Below are positions 27,281 through 37,128 of a stretch of 64,000 nt of DNA, one piece after another; within the stretch, counting starts at the first letter, position 1, and every line of letters starts with the position of its first letter. This DNA comes from Betaproteobacteria bacterium (lineage in GTDB: Bacteria; Pseudomonadota; Gammaproteobacteria; Burkholderiales; Rhodocyclaceae): assembly GCA_016208425.1 (NCBI GenBank), contig JACQYA010000078.1:16579-80578 (forward strand), in the 5' to 3' direction. The notes beneath the pieces were generated by a model. The model was given only the letters and a program-made list of their open reading frames with translations, was not told the origin of the DNA and searched no databases. Both the position numbers and the translations under genes were made by a program.

Positions 27281-28645
27281 ATGGACACCATCCGCTTTAC
27301 GCTAGAACAAAACGAGATACCGACACACTGGTACAACGTCGTGTCGGATATGCCCAACCCGCCATCGCCGCCGCTCGGGCCGGACGGCAACCCGGTCGGC
27401 CCGGAGCAGCTGGCGGCGATTTTTCCGATGGCTATCCTGGAGCAGGAGATGTCGGGCGAGCGCTGGATACCCATCCCCGAACCGGTGCGCGAGATCTATC
27501 GCCTGTGGCGCCCGTCGCCGCTGATCCGCGCGACGCGCCTGGAGGCCGCGCTCGGCACGCCGGCCAGGATCTACTACAAGAACGAAGGCGTTTCGCCGGC
27601 CGGCTCGCACAAACCGAACACCGCCGTGCCGCAGGCTTACTACAACCGGCAGGCGGGCATCAAGCGCATCACGACCGAGACCGGCGCCGGGCAATGGGGC
27701 TGTTCGATGGCCTTTGCCGGGCAGATGTTCGGCATCGACGTGCGCGTGTACATGGTGAAAATCAGCTACCAGCAAAAACCCTTCCGCCGCTCGATGATGC
27801 AGACCTGGGGCGCGGAAGTCTTCGCCAGCCCGTCGAACATGACACAAACCGGCCGCGACCTACTGGCCAAAGATCCCGACAACATGGGGTCGCTCGGCTT
27901 CGCCATTTCGGAAGCCGTCGAGGAAGCCGCATCGCGCGCCGACACCAACTATGCGCTGGGTTCGGTGCTCAACCACGTCGCCCTGCACCAGACGATCATC
28001 GGCCAGGAAGCCAAAAAGCAGTTCGAGAAGGCCGGCGACTGGCCGGATGTCGTCTTTGCCCCGTGCGGCGGCGGCTCGTCGTTTGCCGGCGTCGCTTTCC
28101 CCTTCCTCGCCGACAACGCGGCCGGCGGACACAAAGGCAAACCGACGCGCCTGGTCGCCGTCGAGCCGGCTTCCTGCCCGTCGCTGACCAAGGGGGTTTA
28201 CGCCTACGACTTCGGCGACGCCTCGGGCTTTACGCCGCTGATGAAGATGTACACGCTCGGCCACGACTTCATGCCGCCGGGCATCCACGCCGGCGGCCTG
28301 CGCTACCACGGCGATTCGCCGCTCGTCTCGCAGCTTTACCACGAAGGCTTGATCGAGGCCATGTCCGTGCAGCAGCTGGCGACTTTCGACGCCGGCGTGA
28401 CGTTCGCGCGCGCCGAGGGCGTCATCCCGGCGCCGGAATCCAACCACGCGATCAGCGCCGCCATTTCCGAGGCGTTGCGCTGCAAGGAGACCGGCGAGGC
28501 GAAAACCATTTTCTTCAACCTTACCGGCCACGGCCATTTCGACATGGCCGCCTACGATAGTTACTTTGCCGGCGAACTGGGGAACTTCGACTATCCGGCG
28601 GAAGCGATCCGAGCCTCGCTGAACCATCTGCCCAAGGTCGGCTGA
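27281..28645 (+). CDS. TrpB2-type tryptophan synthase beta-like PLP enzyme
   Basis: A 454-residue fold-type II PLP enzyme of the TrpB2 group. The PLP lysine is K111 in SPAGSHKPNTA. Further signatures are TTETGAGQWGCSMAF (about 128-143) and the phosphate-binding CGGGSSFAG. The N-terminus (IPTHWYNVVSDMP) and the length are typical of TrpB2 and unlike TrpB1. TrpB2 makes tryptophan from indole and serine or acts as an indole salvage enzyme. There is no trpA, trpF or trpC nearby. ATG 27281 has a GGGAG ribosome site 5 bp upstream; an ATG at 27170 in frame would overlap speD. Confidence 0.92.
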   Translation: MDTIRFTLEQNEIPTHWYNVVSDMPNPPSPPLGPDGNPVGPEQLAAIFPMAILEQEMSGERWIPIPEPVREIYRLWRPSPLIRATRLEAALGTPARIYYKNEGVSPAGSHKPNTAVPQAYYNRQAGIKRITTETGAGQWGCSMAFAGQMFGIDVRVYMVKISYQQKPFRRSMMQTWGAEVFASPSNMTQTGRDLLAKDPDNMGSLGFAISEAVEEAASRADTNYALGSVLNHVALHQTIIGQEAKKQFEKAGDWPDVVFAPCGGGSSFAGVAFPFLADNAAGGHKGKPTRLVAVEPASCPSLTKGVYAYDFGDASGFTPLMKMYTLGHDFMPPGIHAGGLRYHGDSPLVSQLYHEGLIEAMSVQQLATFDAGVTFARAEGVIPAPESNHAISAAISEALRCKETGEAKTIFFNLTGHGHFDMAAYDSYFAGELGNFDYPAEAIRASLNHLPKVG

Positions 28646-28662
28646 TTCTTTAAGGCCCACAA

Positions 28663-29427
28663 ATGCGCGCGTTCGTCTTTCTGCTGGTTCTTGCCAACCT
28701 GCTGTTTTTTGTTTGGGCGCAGGGGTATTTCGGCGCACCGTCCAACCCCGACGCCTACCGCATGCAACAGCAGATCAAACCCGAGCAGCTAACGGTTGTC
28801 GGGCGCGGCGATTCGCCGGTAGCGGCGGCGGAGACGGCGCCGCCGCCGGCGGACGAAGCCGCGCAACAGCCGGAAGCGGAAACGGCCGAAACGGCGCCGG
28901 AGAAAGTCGAGAAGAGCGCAGAAAAAACCGCAGAAAAGCCAGAAAAGAAAGAGCCCAACGTCTGCTTGTCGTGGGGGGAACTGCCCGTCACCGACGCCGA
29001 CAAGCTCGAACGTCTGATCGTCGGCAAATTCTCTTCGCTCAAGCTCAAGCGCCGCAACACGGCGGCCAGCGGCGCTTACTGGGTTTTCGTTCCCCCGGCG
29101 GCGAACCGCCAGGCGGCCGAAGCGAAAGCCGCCGAACTAAAAGAGCTTGGCGCGCCGGAGCATTTCATCGTCGCGGACGCCGGACCGAACCAGCTCGCCA
29201 TATCGCTGGGCGTCTTTTCCACCCAAGGAGCCGCCAACGAACGCCTGGAAGCGCTGCGGTTGAAGGGGGTGAACGGAGCCAGGACAGGCGAGCGCAACGT
29301 CAGGCCGGCGACCTCCACGGTCGAAGCGCGCGGCCCGCAGGGACAGGCGGAGGCGCTGCGCGAGGCGGCACTCGCCGCGCTGCCGAAAAACAAGCCGGCG
29401 AACTGCAAGACCGCCGCGCCGCGATGA
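28663..29427 (+). CDS. SPOR-domain membrane protein
   Basis: A 254-residue bitopic protein. A single hydrophobic segment covers residues 2-20 (FVFLLVLANLLFFVWAQG). A charged Glu/Lys/Ala/Pro linker lies at about 55-105. A C-terminal SPOR-like peptidoglycan-binding domain (about 108-215) contains GAYWVFVPPAANRQAAEAKAAE and LAISLGVFSTQGAANERL. SPOR proteins bind denuded glycan strands, often at the division site. Its stop overlaps the coaE start (ATGA). The nearby zapD makes a cell-division role plausible but unproven. Confidence 0.75.
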   Translation: MRAFVFLLVLANLLFFVWAQGYFGAPSNPDAYRMQQQIKPEQLTVVGRGDSPVAAAETAPPPADEAAQQPEAETAETAPEKVEKSAEKTAEKPEKKEPNVCLSWGELPVTDADKLERLIVGKFSSLKLKRRNTAASGAYWVFVPPAANRQAAEAKAAELKELGAPEHFIVADAGPNQLAISLGVFSTQGAANERLEALRLKGVNGARTGERNVRPATSTVEARGPQGQAEALREAALAALPKNKPANCKTAAPR

Positions 29428-30092
29428 CTTTTATCGTCGGCCTGACCGGCGGTATCGGCAGCGGCAAGAGCACGGTCGCCGAGCTATTTGTGCGGCGCGG
29501 CGCGGCTCTGGTCGATACTGACGCGATCGCCCGCCAGCTTACCGGCCCGCGCGGGGCTGCGATGCCGGAGATCGGTGCCGCTTTCGGGCCGGGCATCGCG
29601 GGTGCCGATGGCGGGCTGGATCGCGCCGCGATGCGCCGGATTGTATTTTCCGACCCCGCCGCCAGGGCGCGGCTCGAAGCCATCCTGCATCCGCCGATCC
29701 GCCGCGAAAGCATGGTTCGCTGCGCTGCGGCCGACACAGCCCCCTACGTGCTGCTGGCCGTCCCCTTGCTCGTCGAAACGGGCGGCCCGGACGGATTTCG
29801 CGGGCGCGTCGACCGCGTGCTGGTCGTCGACTGCGACGAAAAGTCGCAAATCGCGCGCGTCGTTGCGCGCGACGGCCTGACGCCCGATACGGTGCGCGCC
29901 ATCCTCGCCGCGCAGGCGACGCGCGCACGACGCCGGGCGGCTGCCGACGACCTGATAAACAACGGGGGTGGCGTGGAAAACCTCGCCGCTCAGGTGGATA
30001 TTTTGCACCGACACTATCTCGCGCTGGCGGCAGCCAAGAAAGCGGCGGACGACGACCCGTCCGCCGTCGATAGCCGTCGATTGCGTGGTTGA
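29424..30092 (+). CDS. coaE: Dephospho-CoA kinase
   Basis: A 222-residue kinase for the last step of coenzyme A synthesis. The P-loop reads GGIGSGKSTVAEL near the N-terminus, followed by the VDTDAIARQLT substrate loop. The lid region contains ILHPPIRRES and VPLLVETGG, and VLVVDCDEKSQIARVVARDG is also a family signature. The ATG overlaps the stop of the SPOR gene by 4 bp. zapD follows, matching the usual coaE-zapD (yacF) order in proteobacteria, although the prepilin peptidase gene often found before coaE is absent. The C-terminus is slightly longer than in E. coli. Confidence 0.95.
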   Translation: MTFIVGLTGGIGSGKSTVAELFVRRGAALVDTDAIARQLTGPRGAAMPEIGAAFGPGIAGADGGLDRAAMRRIVFSDPAARARLEAILHPPIRRESMVRCAAADTAPYVLLAVPLLVETGGPDGFRGRVDRVLVVDCDEKSQIARVVARDGLTPDTVRAILAAQATRARRRAAADDLINNGGGVENLAAQVDILHRHYLALAAAKKAADDDPSAVDSRRLRG

Positions 30093-30152
30093 GGTTTGGC
30101 CGCAAATGATTCAGAATCATGGCAGTCTCCAGCATTTTTCTCCGGCGGTTGC

Positions 30153-30911
30153 GTGATTACTTACGAATACCCCTTCAACGAGCGTATACGCACCCTGCTG
30201 CGGCTGGAGGATCTGTTCGAGAAGCTGGCTTACTTCATGCAGCTGGATGGTTTGCACGAGCACCATGTCGCGCTGTTGTCGCTGTTCGAGGTGCTCGAAG
30301 TCGCCAGCCGCGCCGACCTCAAGATGGACTTGATCCAAGAGCTCGAGCGCCAGCGCCAGACTTTGCTCCACTTCCGCAACAACCCCGACATTTCGGAAGA
30401 AGCCCTTTCCGGAGCGCTGTACGAGATCGAACAGTCGTCCGCCGCCCTGCTCGGCATGACGGGCAAAACCGGCCAGTACCTGCGCGAGAACGACTGGCTG
30501 ATGTGCATCAAAAGCCGCGCCGTCATTCCCGGCGGCGTCTGCGAGTTCGACCTGCCCTCCTACCACTACTGGCTGCACCATGAACCCGACCATCGGCGCG
30601 AGGCCTTGTTCGGCTGGTTGAAGCCCTTGCAGCCGTTGCGCGACGGCCTGACCATCGTTCTCCGCCTGCTGCGCGCGAGCGGCCGACCCGAGCACAAGAC
30701 CGCCGTCGGCGGTGCCTTCCAGCTCATGCTGGGCGGCACCGGTACGTCGCAAATGGTGCGCGTCTCGCTCAAATTGCACGCCCCTTACGTGCCCGAAATC
30801 AGCGCCAACAAATATGCGCTGAATATCCGCTTCATCCGCCCGGACAACGACACCCGGCCGCGCCAATGCGATAGCGACGTTCCTTTCGAGATGGTTTTTT
30901 GCACGCTGTAG
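30153..30911 (+). CDS. zapD: Cell division protein ZapD
   Basis: A 252-residue FtsZ-bundling protein (DUF1342). The N-terminus ITYEYPFNERIRTLLRLEDLF aligns with E. coli ZapD (FEHPLNEKMRTWLRIE). SALYEIEQSSAALLGMTGKTGQYLRENDWL and the C-terminal strand EISANKYALNIRF are further family features. I chose the GTG at 30153 because it places the conserved N-terminus at the start; an in-frame ATG at 30096 adds a Ser/Gly stretch not seen in the family. It sits after coaE, as is usual. Confidence 0.93.
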   Translation: MITYEYPFNERIRTLLRLEDLFEKLAYFMQLDGLHEHHVALLSLFEVLEVASRADLKMDLIQELERQRQTLLHFRNNPDISEEALSGALYEIEQSSAALLGMTGKTGQYLRENDWLMCIKSRAVIPGGVCEFDLPSYHYWLHHEPDHRREALFGWLKPLQPLRDGLTIVLRLLRASGRPEHKTAVGGAFQLMLGGTGTSQMVRVSLKLHAPYVPEISANKYALNIRFIRPDNDTRPRQCDSDVPFEMVFCTL

Positions 30912-30960
30912 CCGCCCCGCAGCCACGGCTCCCGCATCTACCCCCGCCCCGGTTCCCGAA

Positions 30961-31941
30961 ATGAAGACGCCCGCATGTCTGGTCGGCGACATAGGCGGCA
31001 CGCGCGCGCGCTTTGCTTTGCTCGACGAACGCGGAGCGCCAGGCCCGGCCACTGTTCTGCCCGTCGCCGATCACGGCGGCCCGGTCGAGGCGATAGAGGC
31101 CTACCTCGATAGGATCGGACAGCCGCGCCTGGGCGCGGCGGCGCTCGCCGTCGCCGCGCCGGTCGGCGACGGGCCGGTGCGCCTGACGAACGGCGCGTGG
31201 ACTTTCTCGCGGGCCGGAATACAGGATCGGCTCGGGATCGACCGCCTGCTACTGCTCAACGACTTCACCGCGCTCGCCCTGTCGTTGCCGCATCTGGCCG
31301 GCGGCGACTTGCGTCAGGTCGGCGGCGGCGCCCCGCTCGCCGGCGCCGCGAAGGCGGTGCTCGGGCCGGGAACCGGCCTGGGCGTTTCGGGGCTGTTGGC
31401 CGACCGCGGGCGCTGGTCGGCGCTGTCGGGCGAAGGCGGACACGCAACGCTGGCGCCGGCCGACGCGCGCGAGGCCGAGATTCTCGCCCTCGCCTGGCGC
31501 GAATTGGGGGGGGCTTCGCCGCACGTCTCGGCCGAACGCCTGGTCTCCGGCGGCGGCTTGCCGCTTCTGCACAGTTTGGTGGCCGAGGTGGACGGCTGCG
31601 TATTCCTTGCTCTGACCGGAGAAGAGATTGTTGCCCGGGCGCTGGTCGGCGACCCGCTATGCCGGAGCGTGATCGAAACCTTCTGCGCGATGCTCGGCAC
31701 ATTGGCCGGCAACCTGGCGCTGACCCTGGGCGCGCGGGGCGGCGTTTACATCGGCGGCGGCATCGTGCCGCGCCTGGGCGAGCTCTTCGACCGCTCGGCG
31801 TTTCGCGCCCGTTTTGAGGCGAAGGGACGTTTCGCCGGTTACCTGGCCGCAATTCCCGCGTATGTCATCCTGTCGCCGGCGCCCGCGCTGATCGGCGCGG
31901 CAAGCGCGCTGGTCGAGGCCGAAAAACAACAACCTCTTTAG
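30961..31941 (+). CDS. glk: Glucokinase
   Basis: A 326-residue ROK-independent (E. coli Glk-like) glucokinase. The ATP phosphate motif is VGDIGGTRARFAL at residues 8-20. The catalytic Asp is in LLLLNDFTALA (about 97-107). The sugar-binding GEGGHATL and the adenosine loop GGVYIGGGIVPR are also present. It phosphorylates glucose to glucose 6-phosphate in the cytoplasm. It lies 162 bp upstream of glgP, MalQ and GlgX, which release free glucose, so the placement makes metabolic sense. Confidence 0.95.
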   Translation: MKTPACLVGDIGGTRARFALLDERGAPGPATVLPVADHGGPVEAIEAYLDRIGQPRLGAAALAVAAPVGDGPVRLTNGAWTFSRAGIQDRLGIDRLLLLNDFTALALSLPHLAGGDLRQVGGGAPLAGAAKAVLGPGTGLGVSGLLADRGRWSALSGEGGHATLAPADAREAEILALAWRELGGASPHVSAERLVSGGGLPLLHSLVAEVDGCVFLALTGEEIVARALVGDPLCRSVIETFCAMLGTLAGNLALTLGARGGVYIGGGIVPRLGELFDRSAFRARFEAKGRFAGYLAAIPAYVILSPAPALIGAASALVEAEKQQPL

Positions 31942-32103
31942 GGTAATTTCAATTCCGTGCCAAAACGCGAATAATCGCGGGATCCGTGGAAATGGCCTCG
32001 GATGTTGTAGGAGCGCCTGACGACACACGGCTCTCATGGCGGCGCAGACCGCCCGGATAACGACAAGCCACAACTTTCAAATACCAAAAGGAACCTTAGT
32101 CCG

Positions 32104-34557
32104 ATGCCCGACCCGCACACGTTCGACTGCGCCGAAATGCGCACCTGCCTGGACCGGCAACTGCTGTGTTCCGTCGCCACCGATCCCGCGTCGGCGGGAA
32201 CGGCCGATCTCTACCAGGCGCTCTCCCAGGTGGCTCGCGAGCAACTGGCGGAGCGCTGGGTCGATACGCAACGCGCCGACACTAACGACAAGGCGCGGCG
32301 CGTCTATTACCTGTCGATGGAGTTCCTGATCGGCCGCACGCTGAACAACGCCCTGTCCGCCCTCGATCTGCGCGACAGCGCGGCCAAGGCTTTTGCCGGC
32401 GCCGCCGGCCCATCGCTCGACCAGGTGATCGAGTGCGAGCCTGACGCCGCGCTCGGCAACGGCGGCCTGGGCCGCCTGGCCGCCTGCTTCCTCGACTCGA
32501 TGGCGACGCTGGAGCTGCCGTCCTGGGGCTACGGCATGCGCTACGAGTACGGCATGTTCGCTCAGTCGATCCTGAACGGCGGCCAGGTCGAGCATCCCGA
32601 CGCCTGGCTGGAGAACGGCACGCCGTGGGAATTTCCGCGCCCCAACACGCATTACACGGTGCGTTTCGGCGGCACCGCCGAGCACCACGGCGAGTGGGCC
32701 GAATGGCGCGCCACCGATTCGGTCGAGGCCAAGGCCTTCGATTACGTCATCCCCGGCCACGGCACCGAGCGGGTCAGCACCCTGCGTTTGTGGAAAGCGG
32801 CGGCGCCGGCGCAGATCGACCTCGGCGCCTTCAACACCGGCGATTACGCGCGTGCCGCCGACTTCAAGAACCGTTTCGAGAACATTTCCTGGGTGCTTTA
32901 CCCCAACGACAGCACGCCGGCCGGGCGCGAGCTGCGCCTGCGCCAGGAGTATTTCTTCGTCGCCGCGTCGATGCAGGACATCTTGGCGCGCCACCTGGCC
33001 GAACACGGGAGTTTCGACAACCTGGCCGGGTGCGTGGCGATCCACCTGAACGATACGCACCCGGCCATCGGCGTCGCCGAACTGATGCGCGTCCTGGTCG
33101 ACGAACATGGCATGGCTTGGAACGCCGCCTGGGAGCAGTGCGGCCGCATCTTCTCCTACACCAACCACACGCTGATGCCAGAAGCGCTGGAAACTTGGAC
33201 GGTCGAACTGATCCAGCACGTGCTGCCGCGCCACATGCGCATCATCTACCGCATCAACCAGGAATTCCTCAACGAGGTGGTTCGCCGCCATCCCGGCGAT
33301 GTCGATCTGATGCGGCGCGTCTCGATCATCGACGACGGCAACGGCAGCGGGATGGATCACGACAAGCGCGTGCGCATGGCGCACCTGTGCATCGTCGGCA
33401 GCCACCGCATCAACGGTGTCTCGCAGTTGCATTCAGACCTGATGGTGCAAACGATCTTCGCCGATTTCGCGCGGCTCTACCCCGAGCGCTTTCACAACAA
33501 GACCAACGGCGTCACGCCACGGCGCTGGCTGGCGCAGGCCAACCCCGGCCTCGCCGGGCTGATCGACGAGCGTATCAGCAACAAGGCGGGGGAAAACTGG
33601 CGGCTCGATCTCGACCGCCTGCAGGAATTGCGCGCGAGCGCCGGCGACGACGGCTTCCGCACGGCATTCGCCGCCACCAAGCGCAGCAACAAGCTCCGCC
33701 TGGCCGACTACGTCCTGCGCGAAACGGGCGTCGCGCTCGACCCGGACAGCCTGTTCGACGTACAGGTCAAGCGCATCCACGAATACAAGCGGCAGTTGCT
33801 CAACGTGCTGCACGTCGTTACCCGCTACAACGCGCTGCTGCACGGTTACGGCAAGAGCTTCGCGCCGCGCAGCGTGATTTTCGCCGGCAAGGCGGCATCG
33901 TCGTACCACATGGCCAAGCAGGTGATACGCCTGATTAACGACGTCGCCGCCGTGGTCAACAACGACCCGCGCACGAACGAGTACTTGAAGGTCGTCTTTA
34001 TCCCCAACTACGGGGTTTCGGTCGCCGAACTCATCATGCCCGCCGCCGATCTTTCGGAGCAAATTTCGACCGCCGGCACCGAGGCTTCCGGCACCGGTAA
34101 CATGAAGCTTTCGCTGAACGGCGCGCTGACGATAGGCACCGAGGACGGCGCCAACATCGAGATCCGCGACCAGGTCGGCGCCGACAACATCTTCATCTTC
34201 GGCAACAGCGCCGCGCAGGTGGCGGATATCCGTCGGTCGGGCTACCGGCCAGAAGCGATCTTCCAGAACGATCCGGCGCTGAACGAAGCGCTCAACAAGG
34301 TCGACGGCGGCTTTTTCTCGCCCGGCGAACGGACGCGCTACCACGACGTATTCAACAGCCTGGTGCATTACGGCGACCACTACCTGCTGCTGGCGGACTA
34401 CGCGGATTACGTCGCCACGCAACTGCGCGTCGACGCGCTCTACCTGACGCCGGCAGAGTGGCAGCGCAAGGCCATCCTCAACGTCGCCGGCATGGGGCAT
34501 TTTTCGGCCGACCGCACGATACGCAATTACGCAGACGATACGTGGAATATGAAATAA
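32104..34557 (+). CDS. glgP: Glycogen/maltodextrin phosphorylase
   Basis: An 817-residue GT35 enzyme that releases glucose 1-phosphate from alpha-1,4-glucans. The PLP lysine is K668 in [20 protein letters not shown]. Upstream signatures are [33 protein letters not shown], and [15 protein letters not shown] near residue 556. It begins the glycogen operon. A restriction-modification methyltransferase starts only 4 bp after its stop, and glgB comes after the restriction genes. No allosteric phosphorylation site like the animal Ser14 is expected or seen. Confidence 0.96.
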   Translation: MPDPHTFDCAEMRTCLDRQLLCSVATDPASAGTADLYQALSQVAREQLAERWVDTQRADTNDKARRVYYLSMEFLIGRTLNNALSALDLRDSAAKAFAGAAGPSLDQVIECEPDAALGNGGLGRLAACFLDSMATLELPSWGYGMRYEYGMFAQSILNGGQVEHPDAWLENGTPWEFPRPNTHYTVRFGGTAEHHGEWAEWRATDSVEAKAFDYVIPGHGTERVSTLRLWKAAAPAQIDLGAFNTGDYARAADFKNRFENISWVLYPNDSTPAGRELRLRQEYFFVAASMQDILARHLAEHGSFDNLAGCVAIHLNDTHPAIGVAELMRVLVDEHGMAWNAAWEQCGRIFSYTNHTLMPEALETWTVELIQHVLPRHMRIIYRINQEFLNEVVRRHPGDVDLMRRVSIIDDGNGSGMDHDKRVRMAHLCIVGSHRINGVSQLHSDLMVQTIFADFARLYPERFHNKTNGVTPRRWLAQANPGLAGLIDERISNKAGENWRLDLDRLQELRASAGDDGFRTAFAATKRSNKLRLADYVLRETGVALDPDSLFDVQVKRIHEYKRQLLNVLHVVTRYNALLHGYGKSFAPRSVIFAGKAASSYHMAKQVIRLINDVAAVVNNDPRTNEYLKVVFIPNYGVSVAELIMPAADLSEQISTAGTEASGTGNMKLSLNGALTIGTEDGANIEIRDQVGADNIFIFGNSAAQVADIRRSGYRPEAIFQNDPALNEALNKVDGGFFSPGERTRYHDVFNSLVHYGDHYLLLADYADYVATQLRVDALYLTPAEWQRKAILNVAGMGHFSADRTIRNYADDTWNMK

Positions 34558-34561
34558 GTAT

Positions 34562-36301
34562 ATGCAATTCAGCCCCCAGCAGCTAAATTTTGACCTGTTT
34601 GGCGAATCGGTTTTCCCGCATTCGTCGATGGTCGCTGCTGCGGTTGAAAAACTGTCTGTAGCTACAGGAACCGAATCTCGCGGGGCGATCTTTACACGTG
34701 CCGAGGTAGTGGATTTCATCCTCGATCTGGCTGGCTACACCGAGGATCAACCGCTCCATCAAAAGCGGCTTCTGGAACCTTCGTTCGGTGGTGGTGATTT
34801 TCTGTTACCGGCAATCGGACGATTGTTGGCAGCGTGGAGATCATCACAACAAGCAAGAAGTGTCGTCGAAGCATTAGGCGGTGCAATTCGCGCTGTCGAA
34901 TTGCACCGCAAGACCTTTTCTACTACCCGCGCAGCAGTGATCGAACTGCTCAAGCGAGATGGGATAGAGGATAAATCCGCAGCAACGCTTGCTGATCGTT
35001 GGCTTGTGCAAGAAGATTTCCTTCTTGCGCCACTTCAAGGGCAATTCGACTTTGTTGTCGGGAACCCTCCCTATGTTCGCCAGGAGCTAATTCCGGCACC
35101 GTTATTGGCCGAATACCGCCGCCGCTACCCGACGATGGTTGACCGTGCCGACATCTACATCCCGTTTATCGAGCGCTCGCTGGTCGCGTTGGCGGAGGGA
35201 GGAAGCCTCGGCTTTATCTGTGCGGACCGCTGGATGAAAAACCGCTATGGCGGACTGCTTCGTCACCTTGTGGCCGATCGGTTTCACCTGAGAATCTATG
35301 TCGATATGGTGGATACACCAGCCTTTCGCTCCGATGTGATCGCCTACCCGGCCATCACGATCATCAGTCGGGAAACCCCCGGTGCGACCCGCATTGCCCA
35401 TCGCCCAGCCATTGACCGGGCAACGCTGGCAGTCCTTGCCGACGCGCTTCTGGCGCGGACTCTACCGAAAGACGTTGGGCTGGTGCGCGAACTGGCCCGC
35501 GTCACGAATGGGTCGGAACCTTGGTTGCTTGGATCTTCGGATCAGATGGCGCTGATTCGCCGCCTTGAAAAACAATTCCCGCGCTTGGAAGAAGTGGGCT
35601 GCAAGGTGGGCATCGGCGTAGCAACCGGCGCGGACAAGGCCTATATCGGCGACTTCGACACGCTCGACGTGGAGCATGATCGCAAGCTGCCGCTAGTGAC
35701 AACGAAAGACATCGTGTCAGGCGAGGTGCAATGGCGCGGTCAAGGCGTCATCAATCCCTTTGCCGACGGTGGTGGCCTTGTCGAATTGGGAAACTATCCG
35801 CGCCTGCGCCGCTACCTGGAGGCAAGACGGGAGGTTATCGCAGGCCGTCACTGTGCGCGGAAGACTCAAGCCAACTGGTATCGCACGATTGACCGTATCA
35901 CCCCGGCGCTGGCATTAAGACCGAAGCTCCTGATTCCCGACATTAAGGGCGATGCACATATTGTATTTGAGAGTGGCAAACTGTACCCGCACCACAACCT
36001 TTACTACGTCACGTCCGACGAATGGGACTTGAGGGCCTTGCAAGCAGTGTTGCTTTCAGCCGTCACCAGTCTATTCATGGTGACCTACTCAACCAAAATG
36101 CGTGGCGGATTCATCCGGTTTCAAGCGCAATATCTCCGTCGCATCCGTATTCCGCAATGGGAAAATGTCTCGACAACGTTGCGGACAGAACTGGCGGAGG
36201 CTGCGACAAAGCGGGATATTCAAGCGTGCAACCGTGCGGCATTTCAACTTTTTGGCCTTGGTAACGAAGAACGATCTCTTCTGGGAGGCAACGGAGAATA
36301 A
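34562..36301 (+). CDS. N6-adenine DNA methyltransferase of a PaeR7I/XhoI-like restriction-modification system
   Basis: A 579-residue gamma-class adenine methyltransferase of the Eco57I/PaeR7I group. Motif I is [14 protein letters not shown] (71-84) and motif IV is NPPY (168-171) in [11 protein letters not shown]. The C-terminal recognition region ends in the family-typical [17 protein letters not shown]. The next gene is a PaeR7I-like endonuclease, so the expected site is CTCGAG; specificity is inferred. Base composition is lower in GC than the surrounding glg genes, and rarer codons are used. The ATG lies 4 bp after the glgP stop, with GAAATAAG as the only possible ribosome site, so expression may depend on glgP translation. 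Confidence 0.88.
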   Translation: MQFSPQQLNFDLFGESVFPHSSMVAAAVEKLSVATGTESRGAIFTRAEVVDFILDLAGYTEDQPLHQKRLLEPSFGGGDFLLPAIGRLLAAWRSSQQARSVVEALGGAIRAVELHRKTFSTTRAAVIELLKRDGIEDKSAATLADRWLVQEDFLLAPLQGQFDFVVGNPPYVRQELIPAPLLAEYRRRYPTMVDRADIYIPFIERSLVALAEGGSLGFICADRWMKNRYGGLLRHLVADRFHLRIYVDMVDTPAFRSDVIAYPAITIISRETPGATRIAHRPAIDRATLAVLADALLARTLPKDVGLVRELARVTNGSEPWLLGSSDQMALIRRLEKQFPRLEEVGCKVGIGVATGADKAYIGDFDTLDVEHDRKLPLVTTKDIVSGEVQWRGQGVINPFADGGGLVELGNYPRLRRYLEARREVIAGRHCARKTQANWYRTIDRITPALALRPKLLIPDIKGDAHIVFESGKLYPHHNLYYVTSDEWDLRALQAVLLSAVTSLFMVTYSTKMRGGFIRFQAQYLRRIRIPQWENVSTTLRTELAEAATKRDIQACNRAAFQLFGLGNEERSLLGGNGE

Positions 36302-37093
36302 ATGGCCCTTGATCTTGTCGATTACGAACAAAAAGCACATGAGGCTGTAAAAGCGTTCTGGGGAAACCGTGATACAGCAAGACAAAAACAGATCGAGTCC
36401 GGAAAAACCGATCAGGGCGAACGCGCTGGCGTAACCGCAGGCAAAAACATGGACGGATTTCTGGCTTTGGCGCTCGACATCGTGCGGGCCAATGGACTTG
36501 CCCATGCCGAGATTCATCAGAAACGGGTGATGTTGACACTGCCCGGCTACTTCAGGCCGACAAAGCTATGGGATCTTCTCGTTACCTACAAGGGCGAGTT
36601 GATTGCGGCCATTGAACTGAAAAGTCAGGTAGGTTCGTTCGGAAATAATTTCAACAATCGCACCGAAGAAGCTATTGGCACCGCGCACGATCTTTGGATG
36701 GCCTACCGTGAAGAGGCTTTCGGCAAGCAACCACGACCTTTCGTCGGCTGGTTGATGATGGTTGAGGATGCCCCGAAGTCCAGATGTTCGATCAAGAATG
36801 CGTCACCGCACTTTCCTGTTTTCAAGGAATTCAAGGGGGCGTCGTACCTCATACGGTATAACTTGCTCTGTCAAAAATTGGTAAAGGAACAGCTTTACAC
36901 CGCTGCCGCCCTCATCACGTCGCCCCGCAGTGCAGCCGACACAGGGGAGTTTTCAGAAATGTCGGCGATGACGGGACTCAAGGCATTGGTTACGGCGCGG
37001 GCGGGCCACGTTGCCGCCGAGGCCGCCAGACTTGCGGTGAAAATGCGGCCAACAAATCGTTTCAGCAGACGCGCCAAAGCGGTGCGCCGCTAA
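36302..37093 (+). CDS. PaeR7I/XhoI-type restriction endonuclease
   Basis: A 263-residue type II enzyme. Its ATG starts directly after the methyltransferase stop (TAA then ATG). Conserved PaeR7I-family blocks are [47 protein letters not shown] and [20 protein letters not shown] followed by NNRTEEAIG. The PD-(D/E)xK core is D91 with E105 and K107. PaeR7I and XhoI cut CTCGAG; I infer the same site here. Like its methyltransferase it is lower in GC than its neighbours. glgB resumes 35 bp after the stop. Confidence 0.9.
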   Translation: MALDLVDYEQKAHEAVKAFWGNRDTARQKQIESGKTDQGERAGVTAGKNMDGFLALALDIVRANGLAHAEIHQKRVMLTLPGYFRPTKLWDLLVTYKGELIAAIELKSQVGSFGNNFNNRTEEAIGTAHDLWMAYREEAFGKQPRPFVGWLMMVEDAPKSRCSIKNASPHFPVFKEFKGASYLIRYNLLCQKLVKEQLYTAAALITSPRSAADTGEFSEMSAMTGLKALVTARAGHVAAEAARLAVKMRPTNRFSRRAKAVRR

Positions 37094-37128
37094 TTTTAAA
37101 TAACATCCCCCACCTTGGATCCCATTCT

